In this document: in pieces, positions 26,382-35,134 of the stretch | How positions within the stretch are numbered: position 1 is the first letter of the stretch | How the letters are laid out: each line of letters opens with the position of its first letter | From: Paenibacillus allorhizosphaerae | GTDB taxonomy: Bacteria; Bacillota; Bacilli; Paenibacillales; NBRC-103111 | DNA length: 64,000 nt | Direction: 5' to 3' | Assembly (NCBI RefSeq): GCF_910594985.1 | Contig: NZ_CAJVCE010000008.1 | Location: forward strand, 71,163-135,162 | Notes under the pieces: generated by a model | Told to the model about the DNA's origin: nothing | Databases searched by the model: none | Seen by the model: only the letters and a program-made list of their open reading frames with translations | Position numbers and translations under genes: made by a program

Positions 26382-29300
26382 ATGAAGAAAAGTTTATCTG
26401 CTATTTTATCCCTGGCTATGGCGTTCTCGATGTTTTCTTCCGTAGCGTTGGGCGCAGAAGGTGAAGGTGATGCTGACGCAGCGAAAACATCCGCTAACTT
26501 CAGCGACCTGAAAGATCTCGATGCAGCAACAAAAGCGAAGTTTGACGCAATGATTTCCGCTGGCGTCTTCGACGGCGTTAAAGAAGGTACGTTCGGGCTG
26601 AAAGAAAAAATGAATCGTGCACAATTCGCAAAAGTTGCGGCTCTGATCTTTGGTCTGAAAGTTGACTCTTCCTTGAAAACTTCCAGCTTCACAGATGTGA
26701 AAGCTGACGATCCAGCTAACGGATACGCGCTTCCTTACATCGAAGCAGTAAAAGCAGCCGGTATCACTGACGGTTATGCTCCCGGACAATTCAACCCAGC
26801 TGGCGAAGTAACGAAAGAGCAACTCGCTACTTTCTTGATTCGCGGTCTGAAAAAAGATAAAGACGCTCAAGCAACTCCAGGTGTTGCTGACAAAACCGTT
26901 TCTGACTGGGCTAAAGGTTATGTTGCACTTGCAATTCAACTGAAGCTTCTGAGCAGCGGTACTGACGGCACATTTGGTGGTGCTTCCGCAGCAACTCGCG
27001 ACCTGCTTGTTACTTCCGCATACGAAGCTCAAATCCAATATAAGAACTTGAACAAACCGGCTAAAGCTTCCGTAACAGAAGCAAAAGCAGCTGGCGTGTA
27101 TACGGTTCAAGTAAAATTGGATAGAGACGTTGACACGAAGAAAGCAACACTGTCCTTGAAAAAAGGCAGCACTGATATCGCAACTACTGTGAAGTGGGAC
27201 ACCAACAACTCCACTGCAACGTTGACATTGACTGACTCCAAAATCTCCGCTGGTGAGTATTCTGTAACTCTGGGCGGCTTGGATGCAAAAGATCTTGACA
27301 AAACCGTTGCAAAATTCACCGCTGAGAACGAAGTACTGAAGAGCATCGACTTCCTGAGCGCGAACGACACGATCGCTTACTCCGATAGCGTAGTACTCAA
27401 GCTGGCTGCTAAGAACCAATATGGCGAGAAAGCTTCCTTCTCCGCCGGCGGTTACAGTGTGTACGGTGTTGATAACGGAAGAATTACAAAAGCAGACGAC
27501 GGCACATTGCTGCTTAAGCTTGATACAAAAGAAGAAAAGTATCAGCAAGGTGTAACGATTATCCCGATTACAATCGTGAACAACGATCAGTATCTTACGG
27601 TGTCCAAGAGCTTCAAGTTGGGTACGGCTCCGATCCTGTCCAAGCTGGAACTGGGCGAAGCGCAATACTCCAACACGGAAGCAAAAGCAATCACTTCTAA
27701 GGGCGAATCGGCTTCATACGAACTGAATCTTTTCGATCAATACGGCGGTATGTTCGGCTATGATTCCAACCTGCAAGAAATCAGTAGTAATGCAAGTGAG
27801 TGGAAAAATATTGTCAATGTAATCTGGAATGACTACGTTGGTGACTCGACAGGCAAATCGGTAATCGAGCCGAGCTTCGAAGACAATGGCAATAATATTC
27901 CGAGAATGAAGCTTACTCTGACTCAGAATATCGACAAGTCTGCAGATTATGGCTTTACTGTAACGACGCAAGCGGCTACGGCAACCGGCAAAGTGAAGGT
28001 TCAATCGGCGAAAGTGGCGACAAAGGTTGAGATTGGCGACTTTAACGATGTGATCGCTGTCGGCGACAAGGACGTTTACATCCCGGTCATTGCATACGAT
28101 GCGCAAGGAAACCAATTGACCTTGGATGATTTGACCAGCGACACGAACCGCGATCGTATCCAAATCACCAGCTCTTTTGCTGAGCAGAAGATCACTAATT
28201 CTGGCGCCCACAAAGGTAGCATTCACTTGAAAAACCTTGATGGTGTAAGTAAAAATAGCGCAATCTCGGTAACGGTAATGATCGCGACGCCGAATGCACA
28301 AAGCACCTCTACAAGAACGTTTACGGTAAGTGAAGCTCGTTATCCGGAGAAGATCAAAGAAGTGGTTGCACCGGCAAAAGAATATGTTCAAGGTGCATCT
28401 TCCAGCTTTAAGTATGTTCTTCTCGACCAATTTGGCAAAGAAATGAACTACCAGTCGTCTAGCGTAACAAACGAAGTATATATGACTCTTGAGGGCAGCA
28501 GCAACTTTAGACTGACGAAAGACGATGATTCGCAAGAAGGAACTCGCTACGAAACAACTATGTTTAATGCTAACAATGAATGGGATCCGAATTCCTACAA
28601 AGCTTTCAATGAAGGGTTCAGAATCGTTGCAGATACTGCTGCAGCTGCTAGTGATAAAGCAAAACTTCGCATTGAGATCCGTAAGAACGGTGTAACGCTT
28701 ACTAAGACAGAGAAAGAACTCGGAATCACAGCTAACAACGCGGATCTGAACTATAGCGTGAAGGCTCTGAACACGATCATGAATACACGCGATCACGCGC
28801 TTACTAGTGCGGTTAGCAGCCCGAACCCGCAACCGGTAGTTTCCGTTGGTGGCGATGGATATCTAGCTCCGGCTGGATCAGTACCTGGAAGATATGTAAA
28901 GGATTCTGTAGTACATGTAGTGTACAGCCCGTTTGCCAAAGAGGTGGAGCTTGTCGTAACCAACTCTTCCGGAGATAAGGTGGCCGTACCGAGAACCGTA
29001 ATTAAAGGCGTTACCTCCTCGGACAATGTTTCCTTGCAAATCGGAAAGGATGCCGACAAGTGGCGCGCGATTGGCTATAAAACCGGAACTGCAATTCTTA
29101 GCGTAACGTATGTAAACCAAAAAGGCGAAATGAAGACGGCCAATCAAACCGTAACAGTCAAGGGCGATCGCCAGAAAGTCGAGTCGCTTACGGCCGGCAA
29201 GAAGCGGGTGAAAGCTTCTGCAGGAAGCACTTATAAAATCGCCGACGCTTACACTGGGCCGCTTTCCAAAGGCTTGATGGATCTCAAAGTAGCGGATCAG

Positions 29301-29531
29301 TTCGGCATCGTTCTCGATGGCATTGATGTTTACGATTATAATTATGTGTTCGGCATTACCTTTATCGCTACCAATATTTCGCTGAAAGGCGCCTTATCTG
29401 CAAACCCGGCAGACAACGAAGTACGGATCAACGGCAACGATGTTTCTATTGGCAGCAATGTCGCCGGGTTTGACTTGACGGCCGTCGCTCCTTCCGGACT
29501 GTCTGTCTCTACGGAAGTGAATTCGAATTAA
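26382..29531 (+). CDS. S-layer protein with three N-terminal SLH domains
   Basis: The 1049-residue secreted protein starts at ATG 26382 (AGGAGGAG 12 bases before). It begins with the signal peptide MKKSLSAILSLAMAFSMFSS, cleaved near ALGAEG. Three SLH domains span roughly residues 35-210 (FSDLKDLDAATKAKFDAMIS, FTDVKADDPANGYALPYIEA, and one with DWAKGYVALAIQLKLL). They would bind pyruvylated secondary wall polymer. The remaining 800 residues are repeated immunoglobulin-like beta domains rich in Lys, Asp, Ser and Thr, with almost no Cys. The 5' half uses a narrow codon set (GAAGCA, AAAGCA types), as in highly expressed genes. It is probably the main or a major surface-layer protein. Confidence 0.9.
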   Translation: MKKSLSAILSLAMAFSMFSSVALGAEGEGDADAAKTSANFSDLKDLDAATKAKFDAMISAGVFDGVKEGTFGLKEKMNRAQFAKVAALIFGLKVDSSLKTSSFTDVKADDPANGYALPYIEAVKAAGITDGYAPGQFNPAGEVTKEQLATFLIRGLKKDKDAQATPGVADKTVSDWAKGYVALAIQLKLLSSGTDGTFGGASAATRDLLVTSAYEAQIQYKNLNKPAKASVTEAKAAGVYTVQVKLDRDVDTKKATLSLKKGSTDIATTVKWDTNNSTATLTLTDSKISAGEYSVTLGGLDAKDLDKTVAKFTAENEVLKSIDFLSANDTIAYSDSVVLKLAAKNQYGEKASFSAGGYSVYGVDNGRITKADDGTLLLKLDTKEEKYQQGVTIIPITIVNNDQYLTVSKSFKLGTAPILSKLELGEAQYSNTEAKAITSKGESASYELNLFDQYGGMFGYDSNLQEISSNASEWKNIVNVIWNDYVGDSTGKSVIEPSFEDNGNNIPRMKLTLTQNIDKSADYGFTVTTQAATATGKVKVQSAKVATKVEIGDFNDVIAVGDKDVYIPVIAYDAQGNQLTLDDLTSDTNRDRIQITSSFAEQKITNSGAHKGSIHLKNLDGVSKNSAISVTVMIATPNAQSTSTRTFTVSEARYPEKIKEVVAPAKEYVQGASSSFKYVLLDQFGKEMNYQSSSVTNEVYMTLEGSSNFRLTKDDDSQEGTRYETTMFNANNEWDPNSYKAFNEGFRIVADTAAAASDKAKLRIEIRKNGVTLTKTEKELGITANNADLNYSVKALNTIMNTRDHALTSAVSSPNPQPVVSVGGDGYLAPAGSVPGRYVKDSVVHVVYSPFAKEVELVVTNSSGDKVAVPRTVIKGVTSSDNVSLQIGKDADKWRAIGYKTGTAILSVTYVNQKGEMKTANQTVTVKGDRQKVESLTAGKKRVKASAGSTYKIADAYTGPLSKGLMDLKVADQFGIVLDGIDVYDYNYVFGITFIATNISLKGALSANPADNEVRINGNDVSIGSNVAGFDLTAVAPSGLSVSTEVNSN

Positions 29532-29577
29532 CACAGGTTTATTTGACGAAAAAAATGCGAATCAGCAAACAACAATA

Positions 29578-29612
29578 GGGAGCCCTTGGAGGCTCCTTAT
29601 TCCTTTTTCTGC
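29578..29612 (+). terminator. Terminator of the S-layer gene
   Basis: GGGAGCC (29578-29584) pairs with GGCTCCT (29591-29597), followed by TATTCCTTTTT. Confidence 0.75.
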
Positions 29613-29770
29613 ATGCCTAGCCAAGCTAAGCATAAATATTCGGTGCAAGTCTGGTCGAGGAAAGATTAGCTGATAGGCAACTGGTGGAGAGATCCTAAGT
29701 GAAGCCCTGAGACAAAGTAACTCCTATGGCGAATTGAATTATTTCGAGGAAGCTTAATGGTCATCTAATT
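29613..29770 (+). other. Possible group II intron fragment
   Basis: The stretch contains GGTGCAAGTCTGGTCGAGG and GTGAAGCCCTGAGACAAAG followed by TATGGCGAATTGAATTATTTC, phrases that recall domain I of bacterial group II introns. No 5' GTGYG boundary, reverse transcriptase frame or domain V is visible. It begins about 20 bases past the S-layer terminator hairpin, where bacterial class C introns like to insert. This rests on remembered sequence style and is only a suggestion. Confidence 0.3.
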
Positions 29771-29840
29771 AATTCAGACAATCGACATCGAACTTTTAGT
29801 TCTGCAATAAAACAGGACTTTATTTTAGTATTTACGCTTC

Positions 29841-29863
29841 AAAAAGGGATCCGAATCGGCCCT
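29841..29863 (-). terminator. Terminator of the AhpD-like gene
   Basis: On the minus strand AGGG-CCGATTCGG-AT-CCCT forms a compact hairpin (29863-29845) followed by five T residues (29845-29841). Confidence 0.7.
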
Positions 29864-29892
29864 CTCAATAATAAGTCACATAGCTTTCAATC

Positions 29893-30342
29893 CTACCTAA
29901 CGAAACACCCCGGGTACATGCCGGTAGAAATGCTGATTCGATTCCAGCAGTTAATGACGTTGATCGCCATAATTAATTTGACATACTCTTTTTCGTCGAA
30001 ATGTGCACGAACTTTCTCGTATACGTGCTGCGGCACTCCAGCCTCGGAAACCTTGGTGACGTATTCGGTCAGCTCGAGGGCCGCTTTTTCTTTATCCGTA
30101 TAAATAGGTGTATCCCGCCATGCGGTCAGAAGCACGATCCGTTCGAGACTTTCCCCCGTTTGAAGCAAGTCCTTCGCATGCATATCGATGCAAAAAGCGC
30201 ATCCATTAATTTGCGAAGCGCGAATTTTGATCAACTCATATAACGTATGGTCAATCCCGCTATTTCTTGTAAATTCCTCGAACTTCAACATCATCTGCAA
30301 AACTTCCGGGTTTGTACTCGTATAATCCAATCTTGGTTCCAT
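29893..30342 (-). CDS. AhpD/carboxymuconolactone-decarboxylase-family protein
   Basis: The 149-residue cytoplasmic protein carries the AhpD-like core, with the redox CxxC in NGCAFCIDMHAKD (Cys48, Cys51, His55) and the helix ELIKIRASQI before it. Relatives are alkylhydroperoxidase-like disulfide reductants; many have no known substrate. WRDTPIYTDKEKAALELTEYVT is typical of the one-domain subfamily. ATG 30342 follows a GGAGGAGC ribosome site on the minus strand. It is a single gene between the S-layer locus and the gluconeogenic cluster. Family call firm, role open. Confidence 0.9.
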   Translation of the reverse strand: MEPRLDYTSTNPEVLQMMLKFEEFTRNSGIDHTLYELIKIRASQINGCAFCIDMHAKDLLQTGESLERIVLLTAWRDTPIYTDKEKAALELTEYVTKVSEAGVPQHVYEKVRAHFDEKEYVKLIMAINVINCWNRISISTGMYPGCFVR

Positions 30343-30541
30343 TTGCCATGCTCCTCCGCCAGTTCTGATTTTGGTCTTACGTACTTAAGACGGGATAGCT
30401 TATTTTTTTGTGACGAAATGAGGATAGAACATTTAAAAATAGTAAACCGTGTACGGAAAAAAACTTGACTTTAAGATAATAAACATATCCTGCGACTTGA
30501 GATGCGAGGGATTATATTGCTCATTTGTACTTTATAAAATA

Positions 30542-30645
30542 TATAATGCACATTAATAAAAATATTTTTTCTCTAACTCCAACTAAATAGTATGTACAAT
30601 ATAATTTATATAATGTACACTAATAGATGAGTAATGCATATTAAA
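30542..30645 (+). promoter_or_regulatory. Promoter region with three copies of a palindromic box
   Basis: TAATGCACATTAAT (30544-30557), TAATGTACACTAAT (30611-30624) and TAATGCATATTAAA (30632-30645) share the imperfect palindrome TAATGYAYATTAA. The second and third start 21 bp apart. TATAAT hexamers at 30542-30547 and 30609-30614 run into copies 1 and 2, so a protein bound there would block RNA polymerase. The whole 320-base region 30343-30662 is AT-rich and otherwise empty. Confidence 0.6.
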
Positions 30646-30662
30646 TGCAGGAGGGTTAGATA

Positions 30663-31703
30663 TTGACATTCGCCGTCGGAATAAGCGGAGTAGGTAGAAT
30701 AGGCAGATTACTGGTCAGAAAAATGTGCTCGGAAAAACAACCGTATCAATTGAAAGCAATCAATTGTATTTATCCTGTTGAAACGATCGCGCACCTCTTG
30801 AAATATGATACGGTGCACGGGAGATGGGATGCAGACATTTCCATCGTCGACGGAAAGCTTGTCATTAACGGAGAAGAAATACACATTATTTCTGAGCGCG
30901 ATCCGGCTCATATCGCATGGCACGGTTTCGACGTAAGTTTGGCGGTAGATGCTACCGGTAAGTTTAACAACAGGGAAGGGGCTGGCATGCATTTGGCCGC
31001 AGGTGCATCGCACGTGCTAATTACCGCTCCGGGCAAGCGTATGGATTTTACAGTGGTGATGGGTGTTAATGATCATCTATACGATCCCCGAAAGCATCGA
31101 TTGTTATCGACGGCTTCGTGTACGACCAACTGTTTATCTCCCGTCCTGCATATTTTGGATCAAGCATACCAAGTTCGAAGCGGGTGGATGACTACGGTTC
31201 ATGCCTACACATCGGATCAGAACCACTTGGATAACCCGCATAAAGATCTTCGGCGAGCACGTGCATGCACGCAATCGATCGTTCCGACGACGACCGGCGC
31301 GGGGACAGCGCTAATCGATGTACTGCCGCATTTGACTTCGCGAATTCAGGGCGTTTCGCTTCGCGTTCCGACGCAGGACGTATCGCTTGTTGATTTGACG
31401 GTGCAAGTAGCTAAGCCCCCGGTTAGTCTGGAACAGGTGAGGTCGCTGTTCAAGACAGCATCCGAAGGAAGTATGTCTTCTTACGTAGGTTACTCTGAAG
31501 AACCTCTTGTATCCGCTGATTTTATAGGTTGCTCCCATTCCGCTGTCGTCGACGGGCAGACGATGATGGCGATGGGCGACCAGATTAAGGTGCTAGCTTG
31601 GTACGATAATGAATGGGCATACGCCTGCCGCGTAACCGATTTTGTACGGACCATAACGGAAAGGGTGAATCAACTATGCACAACGCCTCTCCTATTCCAA
31701 TAG
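30663..31703 (+). CDS. gap: Glyceraldehyde-3-phosphate dehydrogenase
   Basis: The 346-residue enzyme interconverts glyceraldehyde-3-phosphate and 1,3-bisphosphoglycerate. It has an N-terminal Rossmann motif (GISGVGRIGRLLVRK), the catalytic STASCTTNC block with Cys153, the HAYTSDQNHLD and RRARACTQSIVPTTTGA substrate loops, and WYDNEWAYACRVTD at the end. The usual IND after the second strand is INCIYP here, so cofactor preference may differ from the glycolytic enzyme. TTG 30663 follows AGGAGGG by about 7 bases. It overlaps the SR1P-like gene by 28 bases, and pckA follows, so this is probably the gluconeogenic GAPDH (GapB role). Confidence 0.93.
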   Translation: MTFAVGISGVGRIGRLLVRKMCSEKQPYQLKAINCIYPVETIAHLLKYDTVHGRWDADISIVDGKLVINGEEIHIISERDPAHIAWHGFDVSLAVDATGKFNNREGAGMHLAAGASHVLITAPGKRMDFTVVMGVNDHLYDPRKHRLLSTASCTTNCLSPVLHILDQAYQVRSGWMTTVHAYTSDQNHLDNPHKDLRRARACTQSIVPTTTGAGTALIDVLPHLTSRIQGVSLRVPTQDVSLVDLTVQVAKPPVSLEQVRSLFKTASEGSMSSYVGYSEEPLVSADFIGCSHSAVVDGQTMMAMGDQIKVLAWYDNEWAYACRVTDFVRTITERVNQLCTTPLLFQ

Positions 31704-31867
31704 AACTGGGAACCATCATTTGCAAGCATTGCATGTCGGTAATCGGTACGATCGATTCGGAAAAAGTTACGCTATATTACTCAGAATGTCCGGACAGAGA
31801 TTGCATAAATTCGCGGATAAACTTTGATAAAAAGGAATACGACGCTAATCTTCGGTTGGAGGGATGA
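31676..31867 (+). CDS. SR1P-like small GapA-associated protein
   Basis: The 63-residue protein contains LGTIICKHCMSVIG, DSEKVTLYYSEC and a further Cys (DRDC). This resembles the Bacillus SR1P peptide, which has GTIVCQDC, an EKVT.LYG.C block and a Cys-rich end; both fit a small zinc ribbon. In B. subtilis SR1P is encoded on the regulatory RNA SR1 and binds GapA. Here the gene sits inside an operon, overlapping gap by 28 bases and ending 6 bases before pckA. ATG 31676 has AAAGGGTG upstream. The tail after the Cys motif is longer than in SR1P. Homology is judged by eye. Confidence 0.7.
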   Translation: MHNASPIPIELGTIICKHCMSVIGTIDSEKVTLYYSECPDRDCINSRINFDKKEYDANLRLEG

Positions 31868-31873
31868 TGTAGC

Positions 31874-33439
31874 ATGGAGGCCAATGTACAGCAGTTGCAG
31901 GTTGAACCCGTTCATTATAATTTATCCGTCCCCCGGTTGGTGGAACTGGCAGTCGAGCGAAAAGAAGGCGTCTTATCGGAAACGGGCGCGTTGCACGTAT
32001 TTACCGGCAAATACACCGGGAGGTCTCCTAAGGATAAATTTATCGTCAAAGAACCGTTCGTGCTGGACAAAATCGATTGGGGGACCGTTAACCAGCCGAT
32101 GACGCAGCAGCAATTTGATCGGCTATACCGAAAAGCGCAGCAGTACATGGCGGAAAAGGAGCTGTTCGTTTTTGACGGTTTCGCAGGGGCAGATCAAGAA
32201 CACAGGCTTCCGATTCGCATCGTCAACGAGTATGCGTGGCATAATTTGTTTGTACACCAGCTGTTCGTCCGCCCAAGCAGGGAAGAACTGCTCGGACATA
32301 AAGCCGAATTTACCGTCGTCGCGCTGCCCGGCCTGAAAGCGGACCCGGCGGTAGACGGTACGCGCACGGAAACGTTCATCAGCATATCCTTCGAGAGAAA
32401 GCTAGTATTGATCGGAGGTACGGAGTACGCAGGGGAGATGAAGAAGTCGATATTCAGCGTACTGAATTATTTGCTCCCTTCCAAAGGCGTGCTGCCGATG
32501 CACTGCTCGGCAAACGTAGGCTCATCCGGCGATGTCGCCTTGTTCTTCGGTCTTTCCGGTACAGGAAAAACGACGCTATCCGCCGATCCATACCGTCAAT
32601 TGATCGGGGATGACGAGCATGGGTGGACTGAAGCGGGAGTGTACAACTTTGAAGGCGGCTGCTATGCCAAATGCGCTCATCTTTCTCAAACGAAGGAACC
32701 GCAAATTTGGCAGGCTATTCGATACGGCTCGGTTTTGGAGAACGTCGTGCTTAATTCGAAGACAGGTACGGCGGACTATGACGATACGCGGATTACCGAA
32801 AACACGCGTGCAGCGTATCCGATCGATACCATCCCTGAAGCGATAATTCCGGGAGTAGCCGGCCATCCCCGTGTAATCATTTTCTTAACGGCTGACGCAT
32901 TCGGCGTATTGCCGCCGATCGCCAAGCTTACGAAAGAACAGGCGATGTACCACTTCCTATCCGGCTATACTTCGAAACTTGCCGGTACGGAGCGGGGTGT
33001 AACGGAACCGGAGGCCACGTTCTCCGCGTGCTTCGGGGCACCCTTTCTTCCGCTGCCGCCTACGGTTTATGCGCAAATGCTTGGCCGGAAAATCGACGAG
33101 CAGCAGGTGAAAGTGTATTTAGTCAACACTGGCTGGACGGGAGGGCCGTATGGCGCTGGGGAGCGGATGAATTTATCGTATACTCGGGCGATGGTGACTG
33201 CGGCGCTGAACGGTTCGATTGAGCAGGCCACTTTTACCGTAGACCCGGTATTCGGACTTCAATGCCCTGATTTCGTGCACGGGGTGCCAAGCGAAGTTTT
33301 ACAACCGTGCAATACATGGCGTAACAAAGAGGCGTACGAGATGGCTGCCCGCGAGCTTGCAGAACGGTTTATCCGTAATTTTCATCAATTTTCAAATGTA
33401 GATTCCCAAGTCGCCATGGCCGGGCCTGCATTTAAATAG
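31874..33439 (+). CDS. pckA: Phosphoenolpyruvate carboxykinase (ATP)
   Basis: The 521-residue enzyme converts oxaloacetate and ATP to phosphoenolpyruvate, the first committed step of gluconeogenesis. Diagnostic parts are [14 protein letters not shown] (substrate loop), MHCSANVG, the P-loop GLSGTGKTT (226-234, with Lys232), [21 protein letters not shown] (metal site) and [15 protein letters not shown]. The length fits the ATP-dependent family. ATG 31874 follows GGAGGGATGATG, 6 bases after the SR1P-like gene, so the three genes form one operon. A terminator lies 20 bases downstream. Confidence 0.95.
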   Translation: MEANVQQLQVEPVHYNLSVPRLVELAVERKEGVLSETGALHVFTGKYTGRSPKDKFIVKEPFVLDKIDWGTVNQPMTQQQFDRLYRKAQQYMAEKELFVFDGFAGADQEHRLPIRIVNEYAWHNLFVHQLFVRPSREELLGHKAEFTVVALPGLKADPAVDGTRTETFISISFERKLVLIGGTEYAGEMKKSIFSVLNYLLPSKGVLPMHCSANVGSSGDVALFFGLSGTGKTTLSADPYRQLIGDDEHGWTEAGVYNFEGGCYAKCAHLSQTKEPQIWQAIRYGSVLENVVLNSKTGTADYDDTRITENTRAAYPIDTIPEAIIPGVAGHPRVIIFLTADAFGVLPPIAKLTKEQAMYHFLSGYTSKLAGTERGVTEPEATFSACFGAPFLPLPPTVYAQMLGRKIDEQQVKVYLVNTGWTGGPYGAGERMNLSYTRAMVTAALNGSIEQATFTVDPVFGLQCPDFVHGVPSEVLQPCNTWRNKEAYEMAARELAERFIRNFHQFSNVDSQVAMAGPAFK

Positions 33440-33454
33440 AATAGTGTATTTTAT

Positions 33455-33492
33455 GAAAGGCATACTGCCCGCTGCAGCATGCCTTTTCTTTA
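33455..33492 (+). terminator. Terminator of the gap-SR1P-pckA operon
   Basis: AAAGGCAT (33456-33463) pairs with ATGCCTTT (33479-33486), with TTCTTTAT after it. Confidence 0.8.
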
Positions 33493-33778
33493 TATAACCG
33501 TGAACTCGAATCCCGATTATCTTAATCGATTTCCAATTCATTTCTTACTTAACGACTTTCACTAGCTTTACTCTATAAAAACAAGTTCCTTATTTTTACA
33601 GATGCAACCCTCGATTCTTCTATAATTTTAGCACTCGCTTTCGAGGTCAGAATACTCAATATTCTCGACATTTTTCGAGTTATTTTTTATTAAAATACTT
33701 AAATATATCTTGCTCTAATGCAGATATATATGTCATAATTATTACATCAGATATAACCACATACGCCGTCTGGAGCTG
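33493..33778. other. AT-rich intergenic region before the glycan cluster
   Basis: It is AT-rich with no gene. A small hairpin CTCGA/TCGAG (33664-33668, 33675-33679) is followed by TTATTTTTTATT and could act as a weak terminator. The promoter of the cluster must lie here but is not obvious. Confidence 0.45.
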
Positions 33779-35134
33779 TTGCAAAAAGTGTACGAACGAT
33801 ATAAAGAATACATGAGGTACGTGCACCAAATATACCGAAAATGCATGGACGTCGGTTATCCGCTTTTCCTGAAATACAAGGATCTAGAGTTTCTATATAT
33901 TATTCCATTTTTATATCTGTCTCTGAAAGTGAGATTAGATTATTTTTTTTATTTGAAGTCGTCTGATATAGGCTTTCCCCAGTCTCCGGACTCCCAATGG
34001 TACCTCGATTATGCACGCGCTTTGATGACAAGCTTCAAGATCGGTCTGCACATGGACGATATTTTATATCTCGGTTACAATTTATTGCTAACCTTGCTGC
34101 TTGCCGTTTTTAAGGACCCCATCGCGATCATTTTCATCCAGGTCATCGTCGCCGGACTGAGCGTCATTCTTGTATATAATATTGCACGGATGCTGTTCAA
34201 CAGAGTAACGGCTGTCATTGCGTCATACTTTTATGCCTATTCTTGGGATATTACCCTGTGGTCTACATATATACTATCCGATAGCTTTTTTATAACGCTT
34301 CTGCTCCTAAGCATCTATTGTCTGTTGAAGGCGATAGATACGAAGAAAAAGAAATATACCGTACTGTTTGTACTCATTTCTGTGCTCATGCTTGTGTTTA
34401 GGCCGGCGGGCATCATGTCCGTTGCTTTTATTATGCTGTACATCGCCATTATTCACCGGAAAACGATGACGGCATTTATCGTTAAGTACAGGCTTGCCAT
34501 CGGAGGAGTCGTTACGGCGGCGGTTGTCGCTTGTATATTCCTCTTTTTAAATCACAAGCTCGATCCGCTGATCGAATCCATGCAGTTTAACGCCAAGAAA
34601 GTTCTGTACAATATATACGCCAACGGTTGGATCTACGACAGGCCGTCACCTTACGATTATAAATACAGGCCCGATTATACAATTAACGTATTGAACAGCC
34701 TTATCCTTAGTTTTATAATTAACAACTGGGATCATGTATTAATCATATACGCCAAAAGAACCGTGGCCTTCCTCGGTAGATGGGTGTGGCAGACGGATCT
34801 GCAAAGTGTAAACGGTATCATAAAGTTTGCGAAGCAGTCGCTGCCGACTGCATTGTTTATGACAGGAACCATCGCCGCGATCGTCAACAGGCTGTTTCGA
34901 AAGGCATCCGTCGTGTGGCTGACCATATTCGCCGTTTTCGTATTTTGTATCATATTTTTTATTGACGGATTGTACAGATACCGCGCGCCCGCAATGCCAT
35001 TCATGATCATTGTGGCCGCTTACGGAGCTGACAGAGGGATTCGCTTGGTTTGGATCGTTGCCAAAATAATGATGGGGAAGCTGAGCCGCTATGGGAGAAG
35101 AAAAAGTACTGATTGTAGTTCCGGCATTCAATGA
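33779..35134 (+). CDS. GT-C-like membrane glycosyltransferase, copy 2
   Basis: The 451-residue protein matches the one at 23441-24811 along its length: FLKYKD, LYIIPF, GFPQSPDSQWYLDYA, MDDILYLGYNLLL, STYILSDSFF, FRPAGIMSVAF, DPLIESMQFNAKKVLYNIYANGW (read in parts) and RYRAPAMPF. It has about ten membrane helices and an acidic first external loop, as in transferases that use polyprenyl-phosphate sugars. The TTG start at 33779 has CTGGAG close upstream. Its 3' end overlaps the GT2 gene by 44 bases, so it opens the glycan operon. GT2 enzymes like the next one often make such lipid-linked donors. Confidence 0.75.
   Translation: MQKVYERYKEYMRYVHQIYRKCMDVGYPLFLKYKDLEFLYIIPFLYLSLKVRLDYFFYLKSSDIGFPQSPDSQWYLDYARALMTSFKIGLHMDDILYLGYNLLLTLLLAVFKDPIAIIFIQVIVAGLSVILVYNIARMLFNRVTAVIASYFYAYSWDITLWSTYILSDSFFITLLLLSIYCLLKAIDTKKKKYTVLFVLISVLMLVFRPAGIMSVAFIMLYIAIIHRKTMTAFIVKYRLAIGGVVTAAVVACIFLFLNHKLDPLIESMQFNAKKVLYNIYANGWIYDRPSPYDYKYRPDYTINVLNSLILSFIINNWDHVLIIYAKRTVAFLGRWVWQTDLQSVNGIIKFAKQSLPTALFMTGTIAAIVNRLFRKASVVWLTIFAVFVFCIIFFIDGLYRYRAPAMPFMIIVAAYGADRGIRLVWIVAKIMMGKLSRYGRRKSTDCSSGIQ

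Noticed and set aside
26406..28832. Two long minus-strand open frames (26406-27665 and 27714-28832)
   Set aside because: They mirror the S-layer gene; its narrow codon use removes stops on the other strand. The translations have low-complexity, Cys-rich text unlike real proteins.
29613..29770. Cobalamin riboswitch because of GGTGCAAGTC
   Set aside because: No B12-box or pairing core follows, and the next gene is on the other strand.
30542..30645. CcpN binding sites
   Set aside because: The boxes do not fit the TRTGHYATAYW pattern; the palindrome TAATGYAYATTAA is reported instead.
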